Shown here piece by piece: positions 30,450-39,295 of a stretch of DNA of 39,295 bases (positions within the stretch are counted from its first letter, which is position 1; every line of letters begins with the position of its first letter). Position numbers and translations under genes: made by a program. A model generated the notes under the pieces. That model was not told the origin of the DNA. It saw nothing but the letters and a program-made list of their open reading frames with translations, and searched no databases. The stretch comes from Terriglobia bacterium (GTDB lineage Bacteria > Acidobacteriota > Polarisedimenticolia > Polarisedimenticolales > JAIQFR01). The DNA lies in assembly GCA_020073205.1 (NCBI GenBank), contig JAIQFR010000033.1:1-39295 (forward strand), written 5' to 3'.

Positions 30450-32050
30450 GTGCCGAAGAGCCTGGCGCTCAGGCTGATCGTCTCCCTCACGGTCATCCTC
30501 ATCGTCGTCGAAGGCTCCTTCGCCCTCTACAACGTCCGCAAGCAGGAGCGGCAGGTCGTGGACGGGATGGTCCTCGGCGCGGACCAGCTGTCGCGCAGCA
30601 TCGCCAGCGCCACCTGGCACGCGATGCTGGCGGACCAGCGCAGCGCGGCGTACGAGGTGATGCAGACCATCGCGACCAAGCAGGGGATCGACCGGATCCG
30701 GATCTTCAACAAGGAAGGACGGGTGATGTTCTCCACGTCGCCCGGGGGCGAAACCCAGGTGGACAAGAACGCGGAGGCCTGCTTCCTCTGCCACACCCGC
30801 GAGCAGCCGCTGGTGCGGGTGGACGTCCCCTCCCGGGCGAGGATCTTCCGCGGATCCGACCGGAGCCGGAAGCTGGGAATGGTCACCGCGATCTACAACG
30901 AGCCGGCGTGTAGCCGGGCCGCCTGCCATGCCCACCCCGAGTCCAAGAACGTGCTCGGCGTCCTCGACGTGACCCTCGATCTCGCCCGGGTGGACCGCGA
31001 CCTGGCCGGGCTCGAGGTTCGCGCCCTCCTCACGACCGCCCTCGAGGTCTCGCTCCTGGCGATCTTCATCGCGCTCTTCACCCGACGGTTCGTCGGCCGC
31101 CCGATCGAGCAGCTCATCGAGGGAACGAAGGCGGTGAGCGCCATGCAGCTCGACCGGAAGGTGGAGGTCCGCACGGGAGGCGAGGTCGGCGAGCTGGCCC
31201 GATCGTTCGACGTCATGCGGGAGCGCTTGAAGGCGGCGCAGCTCGAGAACGCGGAGTTCACCCACCGCCTCGAGGCGAAGGTCGAGGAGCGGACCGCCCA
31301 GCTCGAGGAGACCCAGAGGGACCTCGCCCGGAGCGAGCGGCTCGCCTCCCTCGGGCACCTCGCCGCCAGCGTCGTCCACGAGATCAACAACCCGATCTCG
31401 GGCGTGCTCAACCTCTCGACGCTCATGCAGCGGATCTTGAAGGACGACGGGATCCCCGCGGGTCGCGTCGAGGAGTTCCGGCGCTACCTCTCCCAGGTCG
31501 AAGGGGAGACCGCGCGGGTGGGACGGATCGTCTCGGACCTCCTCTCCTTCTCCAGAAAGTCCAAGCGGGAGGCGGGCCCCGCGGACCTGAACGATATCGT
31601 GCGGACGACCCTCTCGCTCATCGCGCACAAGGCCGGCCAGGCCGGGGTGAGACTCGAGCCTGAGCTTTCGCCGAGCCTCCCCGCGCTGGTCTGCGACGCC
31701 TCGCAGATCGAGCAGGTCGTGACCAACCTGGCGCTGAACGGCGTCGAGGCGGTCCCGCGAGGAGGACGGGTGGCCGTCCGGACCGCCGCCGCCGCGGACG
31801 GCCGCTCGTTGATCCTCGCGGTGAGCGATACCGGCGGCGGGATCCGCAAGGAGGACCTGCCCCGGATCTTCGACCCGTTCTTCACCACCAAGGAGGACGG
31901 GAAGGGGGTCGGTCTGGGTCTCGCCGTCGTCTACGGCATCGTGGAGGCCCACGGCGGCGAGATCTCGGTTGAGACCGCGGAGGGCTCCGGGACCACGTTC
32001 CGGGTGCGCCTCCCGCTCTCCGCGAGGGATACGGGACGGGAGGGCGCGTC

Positions 32051-32054
<4 letters not shown>
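30450..32054 (+). CDS. Membrane sensor histidine kinase with CxxCH-type motifs
   Basis: A 534-residue sensor kinase. Transmembrane helices at about 7-28 and 191-212 bracket a periplasmic sensor domain (30-190) that contains C111-F-L-C114-H115 (a c-type heme attachment motif) and a second, wider C154-x4-C159-H160. HAMP follows, then a coiled coil, HisKA with phosphoacceptor H310 ([13 protein letters not shown]) and a HATPase_c domain ([31 protein letters not shown]). Periplasmic heme c sensors of this sort are known from Geobacter chemoreceptors (GSU0582/GSU0935). It probably senses redox potential or a gas. GTG start after AAAGGACC; overlaps the regulator by 4 bases. Confidence 0.9.
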
Positions 32055-33409
<1,355 letters not shown>

Positions 33410-33433
33410 GCAGGACTTCCCGCGGGACGGGCC

Positions 33434-33565
33434 CTAGCGGGAGTGGTGGCCGCGGGTCACGATCTCGCGGATCGTGGCGGCGACCACCACCACGATCGCG
33501 GCCGCCGTCGTGATCCCGAACGCCGCGTTCACCAGGTTGAGCCAGAAGGTCTCCGTGCCGGGCAT
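33434..33565 (-). CDS. 43-residue single-pass membrane peptide
   Basis: A short ORF with a hydrophobic helix (NAAFGITTAAAIVVVVAATI) between a polar N-terminus (MPGTETFWLN) and a basic C-terminus (REIVTRGHHSR). GGGAGG lies seven bases before the ATG at 33565, which argues that it is real. It converges on the sigma-54 regulator gene. Small stator- or transporter-associated peptides have this shape, but no family was recognised. Confidence 0.6.
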   Translation of the reverse strand: MPGTETFWLNLVNAAFGITTAAAIVVVVAATIREIVTRGHHSR

Positions 33566-33767
33566 GTCGCGCCTCCCGATGAACCCATTCCGGGACCGCC
33601 GGACACAAAGTCTCGCTCGTAGGTAGGGCAATCGCCGTGCCGCGAGCGTCGGCGCGGGTGCGGAGACGGAAAAGCAAGTCATGGCGACGAGTTCCCCGCT
33701 CCGAGAACCGGGGAGGGACGAATCGCCGCGACCGGAGTGCCGGGTTTTCCTACACGCGCGTCCGCCT

Positions 33768-33783
33768 TCCCCACACGTGGGGA
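33768..33783. repeat. 16-base dyad in an otherwise empty intergenic region
   Basis: Arms TCCCCAC (33768-33774) and GTGGGGA (33777-33783) around AC. The loop is too short for an RNA hairpin and no U-tract follows, so a protein-binding dyad is more likely than a terminator. Nothing else was seen in the 239 bases between 33566 and 33804. Confidence 0.3.
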
Positions 33784-33804
33784 GTCTTCAGGGTCAGCCC
33801 GGGG

Positions 33805-34170
33805 CTACCCCCGGTCGAACTCCGGCACCTCGTCGGGGATCGGGAAGACGATCTCCGCGACGCCGGCGAACGCGCCGTCCCGGTACCACGGGACCTGGTG
33901 GACGATCTTCCGCCGGCCGTCCTTGCGGATCGTGTAGTGGTTGGGCGTCCGGTCCTCGTAGAGGCGGGCCGTCTTCGAGCGCGCCGGCTCCGGGTGGCAA
34001 TCGAGAACGCTCTTCCCGACCAGCGCGCCGCCGCCGTCCTTCGCGAACGTCTCCCGCGACCGCGCGTTCATGGTGAGGATCGTCCCGTCCGCGTCGGTCA
34101 CGGTGATCGCCGCCGGGAACTCCTCGAGCCAGAATCCAGGTTCGTTCATCGCGTCACGCTCCCCGCTCAT
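33805..34170 (-). CDS. PAS-domain protein translationally coupled to transketolase
   Basis: A 121-residue single-domain PAS protein: FPAAITVTDADGTILTMNARS at the start, LVGKSVLDCHPEPARSK in the middle, then HYTIRKDGRRKIVHQVPWYRDG and EIVFPIPDE, a full PAS/PAS-like fold with a cysteine-histidine pair (C58, H59). There is no output domain, so it may be a free-standing ligand or redox sensor. The ATG at 34170 overlaps the transketolase TGA (ATGA). An internal ATG at 34149 is an alternative start. Confidence 0.8.
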   Translation of the reverse strand: MSGERDAMNEPGFWLEEFPAAITVTDADGTILTMNARSRETFAKDGGGALVGKSVLDCHPEPARSKTARLYEDRTPNHYTIRKDGRRKIVHQVPWYRDGAFAGVAEIVFPIPDEVPEFDRG

Positions 34171-36516
34171 CGGGCCGCGGCGTCCACCGCCTCCCTGAGC
34201 CGTGCGAGCCGCCGCTCCCGGTCGCGCGCGAAGCGCTCGATCCCCTCGAGGATGTGCCGGGGCGACAGCTCTGCTTCGTCGACGATCTCCTCCACCGTTC
34301 CTCCGGTCCGCCAGCGCCCGTCCCGATCCGACGAGAGCGAGTACTCCGCGGCAATCGGGTGCGCGATCCAGTCGGACATCAGGCGCAGCGCGCGATTGGT
34401 GATGCACATGGCGTCCCATAGATCCGCGATCGAGGCGACCCGGTCGCGATATCTCGAGTCCTGAAGCCGGAGTAGCTGGGGGCTGATCGCCGCGACCACC
34501 CTCACGTTGATCCCGGCCCGCTCCAGCTCCGGGAGGACCCCGACGAGGTTGCTCGTGGTCGACGTCCCCTGGACGAACACCGTCCCCGCCGGCGGGCGGC
34601 CGGGTCGGAACTCCCGGATCACGTACGCGCCGCGCGCCGCCTCGAGATGCGATGGGATCCCGAGCGCCTCGCGGTCGGGGATCTCGATCGGCGGGCGCGT
34701 CAGGTGCAGCGCGACGATGGGCGCCTTCTCCCGGAGCGCGGCGCCGAGCACCACGGGAACTTCGTTGTGCTCCCACGGATGGAGATCGATCACCTGCCCG
34801 TCGGGGAAGAGCTGCGTGACCCCTGGAGCGAACACGCCGAAGTGGGTCCGCGAGTCGTCGGCGGTCTCGGGCCCGGAGTGCCCCGCGACCCAGATGACTT
34901 TTCCGACCGGGAGATCGCAGTCCTGGGCGAGCTGGCTGAACAGGCGCATCGGGCCGTACTTCAGGTACGCGAAAGCCCCGTAGGTCGAGCAGGCGCCCCA
35001 GAACCCGTTGAACCCGCATCGCGGATCGTCCGAGAGGTTCACGGTGGCGAGCCCGGCCATGATTCCGGCGTTGGCGAACTCGGTGATCTCCTGAGGGAGA
35101 AGAGCGCCGATCGGGTTCTCGGAGCGCCGGTAGCGGCCCCAGCCGGACATCGTGCCGAACGATTTGGCGAAGCCGGCGATGCTGGTGGATTCCGCGAGGT
35201 CCGCGGAGCAGGCGATGAAGAGCGGCCGGCCGTACGCTTCCTTCCCGAGCGCATTGACCCACGCGCCCCACGCGGCGAGCCCTTCCTTGTTGGACTTCCT
35301 CTCGCCCGGCCTCGCGAACATCTCGGCAGGATACCGGCGCGGGTCGAACAGCCGCTCGTCGTCGAAGATCCTCGCGCCTCGCCCGCCGAGGCGAAACTCC
35401 GGCGGCTTCTCCGGCACCTCGCGAGCGAGCCGGACCAGGAGGTCCGAGAGGTAGTCGACCAGCCCGCCGTCGCGGCGGAGGACATCGAAGGCGCGTTCGA
35501 GGTTGGCAGCGGTCTGGCGCCGCCTCGCCTCGGGATCACTCGGGGCGGGACGGTCGAAGCCCTCGTACTCGACGCCGTATCTCTCCATGAACGGCTTCCT
35601 GAGCTCCCAGAACTCCCTGGAGTTCATCGGGTGCGGCGAGCCGTGGGACGCGTTGTCGTACTTCCCGTACCCCCGTCCCTTGCGGGTCCTGACCCACGCG
35701 GCGGACGGCACGCCGTCGGGATTCTCGCCGCACGCGGCCTCGAGCACGGCTCTCGTGACCGGCCCCCACTCCATCCCATCCGCCGTGCCCGCGACCCGCC
35801 ACCCGTACGCGTCGAACCAGGTGTCCGGGTTCCCGGGCACCACCGACGAGACCGGGTGATCGTCGATCCCGAAGTCGTTCCAGTCCAGGAGGACGACGAG
35901 GTTCGACAGTCCGAGCCCCCAGGCGGAGTTGCGTGTCTCGTGCGAGGCGCCGGGGGTCAGGCCGCCTTCGCCGTCGAGCGCGAACACCTTGACCCGGTCG
36001 CACCCGGCGAGCTTGAGCGCCAGCGCCTCGCCCGCGGCTGCGGGAAGGCCGTGCCCCGACGGGCCGGTGTTGAATTTCAGGAACAGGGTCTTGCCCGCCA
36101 TCTCGGCGTGTCCCGGGAGCCCCCCCCCGCCGGCGGAACGAGAGGAGATCGGCGGCGGTCAAGGCCCAGCGCCCCCCGTCCGGCAGCTCGAAGGCGGGGT
36201 CGCCGGTCCGGCGATGCCGCTCGAGGATCGCCTCGTTCAGGGCCGCCAGCGCCGCGTACACCACCGGCACCGTATGGCCCGCCGCGAGCACGAACCGGTC
36301 CTGGAACGGCCGCCACGGCCGGAGGAGGTCCCACCGCATCGCCCCCGACAGCAGGGTCGACAGCAGGAGGTGGACCTTGGACCTCGAGCCCCCCGGATGG
36401 CCGCTCTGCCGGTGATTGAGCATCAGGTCGATGGTCTCGTCGACGACGTCCTTGACGACCTCCCAGCGGTCGAACTCCTTCTCGGCCTTCTCGTATAGGG
36501 TGTCCACGTCGCTCAT
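34167..36516 (-). CDS. tkt: Transketolase, frameshifted at a 9-base homopolymer
   Basis: A transketolase-type TPP enzyme (about 782 residues if repaired) that transfers two-carbon units in the pentose phosphate or Calvin-type pathway. Frame one (from ATG 36516) carries LNHRQSGHPGGSRSKVHLL and runs to ...LLSFRRRGG; frame two (from about 36120) continues LPGHAEMAGKTLFLK, the TPP motif DGEGGLTPGASHE ... NDF and the C-terminal pyrimidine and transketolase-C domains. The switch is at nine consecutive C (36120-36128, plus strand); eight would restore one frame. Total length is 3n+1, consistent with one extra base. Shares a 44-base divergent region with the ABC ATPase gene. Confidence 0.85.
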
Positions 36517-36560
36517 GCCGTTATTATGGCGTAGGTAGCGTCGGAGCTTGGGAGAGCGCG

Positions 36561-37328
36561 ATGGACCTCGCGATCGAGACGCGCGGACTGAAGCGGACCT
36601 ACGGCGATCTCGTGGCCGTGGACGGGATCGACCTCGAGGTGCCGCGGGGGGCGTTCTACGGCTTCCTCGGTCCGAACGGGGCCGGCAAATCCACGACCAT
36701 CAAGGTGCTGACCGGACTCCTCCGCCCCACGTCGGGCTCGATGCGCATCCTCGGAATCGACCCGCTCGTCGATCCGGTGGAAGTCAAGCGGCGCGTGGGC
36801 GTGATGCCGGAGGACCTCGCCCTCTTCGAGCGCTTGACCGGGACGGAGACCCTCGCGTTCGTGGGCCAGGTGCACGGCCTGAGCGCTCCGACCCTCCGCT
36901 CCCGCTCGAAGGAGCTGCTCGAGCTGATGGACCTCGGGACGGCCGCGGACGACCTGGTCGCCGATTACTCCCACGGGATGCGCAAGAAGATCGCGCTGGC
37001 GGCCGCGCTCCTCCCCGGGCCGAAGCTGCTGTTCCTGGACGAGCCGTTCGAGGGGATCGACGCGGTGGCGTCGCACCAGATCAAGGACCTCCTCCTGGCG
37101 TTCGTCGAGCGGGGCGGAACGGTGTTCCTCACATCGCACATTCTCGAGATCGTGGAGCGGATCTCGAACCACATCGGGGTGATCCACCGGGGCCGCCTGG
37201 TGGCGCAAGGACCGATGGCCGATCTCAGGGCCGGCGCGGGAGGGGGGAAGACGCTCGAGGAGATCTTCCTCGGCCTCGTCGGGGCCGGGGACGCCGGGCG
37301 CGCGGCGCTGGACTGGCTCGCGGGATGA
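36561..37328 (+). CDS. ABC transporter ATP-binding protein
   Basis: A 255-residue ATPase subunit with Walker A GPNGAGKST (37-45), Q-loop region GVMPEDLALFERLTG, signature YSHGMRKKIALAAAL and Walker B LLFLDEPFEGID, then a switch histidine (LTSHIL). The sequence is of the ABC-2 exporter type (DrrA/CcmA-like) with a C-terminal regulatory tail. It pairs with the downstream permease. ATG at 36561 follows GGGAGAGCGCG; its TGA overlaps the permease ATG. Substrate unknown; antibiotics, lipids or polysaccharides are the usual cargo. Confidence 0.9.
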   Translation: MDLAIETRGLKRTYGDLVAVDGIDLEVPRGAFYGFLGPNGAGKSTTIKVLTGLLRPTSGSMRILGIDPLVDPVEVKRRVGVMPEDLALFERLTGTETLAFVGQVHGLSAPTLRSRSKELLELMDLGTAADDLVADYSHGMRKKIALAAALLPGPKLLFLDEPFEGIDAVASHQIKDLLLAFVERGGTVFLTSHILEIVERISNHIGVIHRGRLVAQGPMADLRAGAGGGKTLEEIFLGLVGAGDAGRAALDWLAG

Positions 37329-39016
37329 TCCGCCTCCTCCGCGCCTTCGCCTGGCTCCGCTGGCGGCTCCTCGCCAACGGGTTCCGCAAGAGCCGCCGGG
37401 ACGCGCTCGAGCGCGTCTCCCGGGCGGCCGAGATCGCCGTCCCCGTGATCGTGGGGCTCTTCGCCGTGCCCGCCGCCCTCGCTCTGACCGCGAGCGCGTT
37501 CATCGGGGGGCTCCTCGCGTCGAGCTCCGAGACCGCCCGGATCGTGCTCGCGATCGTGCCGCGGGCGCTCCTCGCGGTGCTCACGTTCGTGACCCTCGTC
37601 GGCCCGCTGCTGCGCTCGATGCAGGGATCGACCCTGGGCCTCGCGAGACTGACGCTCCTTCCGATCCCCCGCGGGCTGCTGCACATCGTCGAGGTCGTGA
37701 CCGGGCTCGCGGACCCGTGGGTCCTCGCGGTGCTCCCCGGGCTCTTCGCCCTGCCCCTGGGGCTCCTCGCCTCGGGATCGGTGGCCGCGGCCGCAGTGAC
37801 CCTCGCGGCGGGGGTCGCGCTCGCCGCCTTCCTCGCGTCGCTCTCGAGCTCGATGTCGTTCGTCGTCGCGCTCCTCCTGCGCGGCCGGCGCCGCGGCGAG
37901 TGGATCACCCTGGCGTTCATGGCGCTGTTGTCGTTCGCCGGTTTCCTCCCGGCCGTCTTCTCGAGCCTTCCGGGGTCGCATGTGGCCGTCGAGAGGAGGG
38001 TCGCGGCCCGGCCCGACCCCGCCTTCCTGGCGTGGACCCGGCTCGTGCCCTCGGAGATGTACGGTCTGGCGCTGAAGCGAAGCATCGAGGGCCGGCCGGC
38101 GGGCGCGCTGGCTCCTCTGGCCGGCCTGGCCGCGACAGGCGCGGGGCTCTTCGGCCTGTCGTGGGTCGCTTACCGGCGACTCCTCGAAACCCCGGCGGGA
38201 AGCTCGGCCCGCCGGCAAGGAGAGCTTCGGGGGACGCGGCTCGCGCGGATCCCCGGGCTCAAGCCGGCCGCATCCGCGGTGGCGCTGGCCGAGGCGCGCC
38301 TCGTGCTCCGCACCGTGCGGGGGAAGACCGCGATCTACTTCACACCGATCGCCGTGGGAGCGATCGGATGGATGGGAGCCGGCACCGTGAGGGCCGATCC
38401 TGCAGGCGCATCCAGGCTGCTCGCGAGCGGCGCCGTCGTCCCGTGCGCGGCGGCGATCTTCTCCGTGATCGCGCTGCAGCCCTTCCTCTTCAACCAATTC
38501 GCCACCGACCGAGGCGGGCTCGCGCTGGAGTTCCTCTCACCCGTGTCCGACCTCGACCTCGTTCGAGGAAAGGCGGCGGCCATGTTCCTTCTCTGGGGGC
38601 TGACGCTCCTCCTCTCGGTCTTGGCCGGTGGAATCGCGACGAGATCGATGCCACTTTGGGCCTGGGGCGCGGCGGCCCTCGCCAGCGCGTCCATGCTCGC
38701 TCTCCTCGCGCCCGCCGCGGCGATGCTGTCGGCGCTGTTCCCGAAGCCTTCCGATCTCGGGAGGATCGGCCGCGCCGGAAACCCTCACCCCACCGCCGGC
38801 ATCCTCGGGACGCTGCTCCTCCTCGCGCTGGGCGCGCCGCCGGCCGGCCTCGCGGCGCTGGGTCTCCTGATGCTGAAGAGCCCCGCGGTGGCGATCGCCC
38901 TCCTCGCGGGATGGGCCGCGCTCGCGGTGGCGGGAGGGTCGGCGCTCCTCCGCGCGGCGGCCACGGTCGTCGCCCGGCGCCGGGAGAACCTGGCGCTCGT
39001 CGCGCAGGGACGCTGA
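37325..39016 (+). CDS. ABC-2-type transporter permease
   Basis: A 563-residue membrane protein with about ten to twelve hydrophobic segments and long alanine/leucine-rich helices, including VIVGLFAVPAALALTASAFIG and the C-terminal block APAAAMLSALFPKPSDLG. ATG at 37325 overlaps the ATPase stop (ATGA), so they form one operon. A conserved central segment EARLVLRTVRGKTAIYFTPI precedes the second membrane half, typical of large ABC-2 permeases. Family is exporter-like, with no clear substrate. Confidence 0.85.
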   Translation: MIRLLRAFAWLRWRLLANGFRKSRRDALERVSRAAEIAVPVIVGLFAVPAALALTASAFIGGLLASSSETARIVLAIVPRALLAVLTFVTLVGPLLRSMQGSTLGLARLTLLPIPRGLLHIVEVVTGLADPWVLAVLPGLFALPLGLLASGSVAAAAVTLAAGVALAAFLASLSSSMSFVVALLLRGRRRGEWITLAFMALLSFAGFLPAVFSSLPGSHVAVERRVAARPDPAFLAWTRLVPSEMYGLALKRSIEGRPAGALAPLAGLAATGAGLFGLSWVAYRRLLETPAGSSARRQGELRGTRLARIPGLKPAASAVALAEARLVLRTVRGKTAIYFTPIAVGAIGWMGAGTVRADPAGASRLLASGAVVPCAAAIFSVIALQPFLFNQFATDRGGLALEFLSPVSDLDLVRGKAAAMFLLWGLTLLLSVLAGGIATRSMPLWAWGAAALASASMLALLAPAAAMLSALFPKPSDLGRIGRAGNPHPTAGILGTLLLLALGAPPAGLAALGLLMLKSPAVAIALLAGWAALAVAGGSALLRAAATVVARRRENLALVAQGR

Positions 39017-39034
39017 CGCCGCGCTCCGCCCCTC

Positions 39035-39295
39035 CTACAGCGCCCCGCCCGGCTCGCGAGCCGCCCCGGAGACGGCCACGGTCTCGAACGAAAGCCGGAC
39101 GCCCCTCCGCCCGAGCTCGGAGAGCAGGAGGTCGAAGGTCTCCCGGTCGTGCGCGATCCGCTCCGCCGGAAGGACGCCGGCGGGCATCGCATGGCCGCCT
39201 ACGATCCGGCGGGCCACGACCACCGCGGGGAGCCCCGTGGTGCGGGCCATGGAGGTGTCCCCCGTGCCCGGATCCGTTCGGTCGAGAAGGTCCGC
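39035..39295 (-). CDS. Saccharopine dehydrogenase-like protein, C-terminal part
   Basis: Runs off the right end; only the last 86 residues are present. DPGTGDTSMARTTGLPAVV, then AMPAGVLPAERIAHD and a LGRRGVRLSFETV ending match the C-terminus of saccharopine dehydrogenase/LYS9-type NAD(P)-dependent enzymes, which act on lysine-derived or related imino acids. Start and NAD-binding domain lie outside the window. Confidence 0.75.
   Translation of the reverse strand, partial: ADLLDRTDPGTGDTSMARTTGLPAVVVARRIVGGHAMPAGVLPAERIAHDRETFDLLLSELGRRGVRLSFETVAVSGAAREPGGAL

Overview
The window is 39.3 kb of mostly high-GC bacterial DNA in three compositional blocks. Bases 1 to about 2250 are visibly less GC-rich and carry Nitrospira-like genes: a DUF1295 membrane reductase, a TPR lipoprotein, a small zinc-ribbon regulator and a glycerophosphodiester phosphodiesterase. 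This block stops dead at a GATC (2250-2253), where the phosphodiesterase loses its C-terminus and an N-terminally truncated MotA begins in another frame. The simplest reading is a clone or assembly chimera, so the first 2.25 kb should not be assumed to come from the same organism as the rest. The remainder looks like an uncultured, high-GC, Acidobacteriota-like lineage. That is an inference from gene content, and no rRNA or other phylogenetic marker is present.

Bases 2251-10762 hold a plus-strand motility/signalling cluster (MotA fragment, MotB, MglA-type GTPase with a C-terminal GAF-like region, PilB/GspE ATPase, HDOD protein). They are followed by a divergent pair for aspartate-family metabolism: threonine synthase (-) and a Cys/Met-metabolism PLP enzyme (+).

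Bases about 10.8-23.1 kb are a chromosomal integron. A clear IntI-type integrase (22109-23116, minus strand) is followed on its 3' side by an array of small gene cassettes, nearly all on the same minus strand, separated by attC-like sites with RYYYAAC...GTTRRRY cores. IntI and cassettes read in the same direction, the uncommon 'reverse' arrangement. Cargo includes two toxin-antitoxin cassettes (one antisense to the array, with its own promoter and a perfect palindromic operator), a two-gene membrane-protein cassette (DUF4386/DUF2938), DUF6228-like, DUF6933-like and DUF3788 proteins, a DinB-like protein and several unrecognised exported or membrane proteins. A complete group IIC intron with its reverse transcriptase (about 16966-18739) sits inside one attC; excising it in silico rejoins a plausible attC.

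Bases 23230-39295 return to conserved chromosomal genes. These are asparaginase and an ApgM-family phosphoglycerate mutase (possibly a homoserine kinase), both in operon orientation toward intI; TrpB2; a tricorn-like S41 protease; a histidine kinase with CxxCH-type motifs in its sensor domain plus a sigma-54 response regulator; a small membrane peptide; a PAS protein coupled to a transketolase that is frameshifted at a 9-base homopolymer; an ABC transporter pair; and the C-terminus of a saccharopine dehydrogenase-like protein. Threonine synthase and the Cys/Met enzyme on the left, and asparaginase and the ApgM-family protein on the right, suggest that the integron sits inside an aspartate-family amino-acid neighbourhood.
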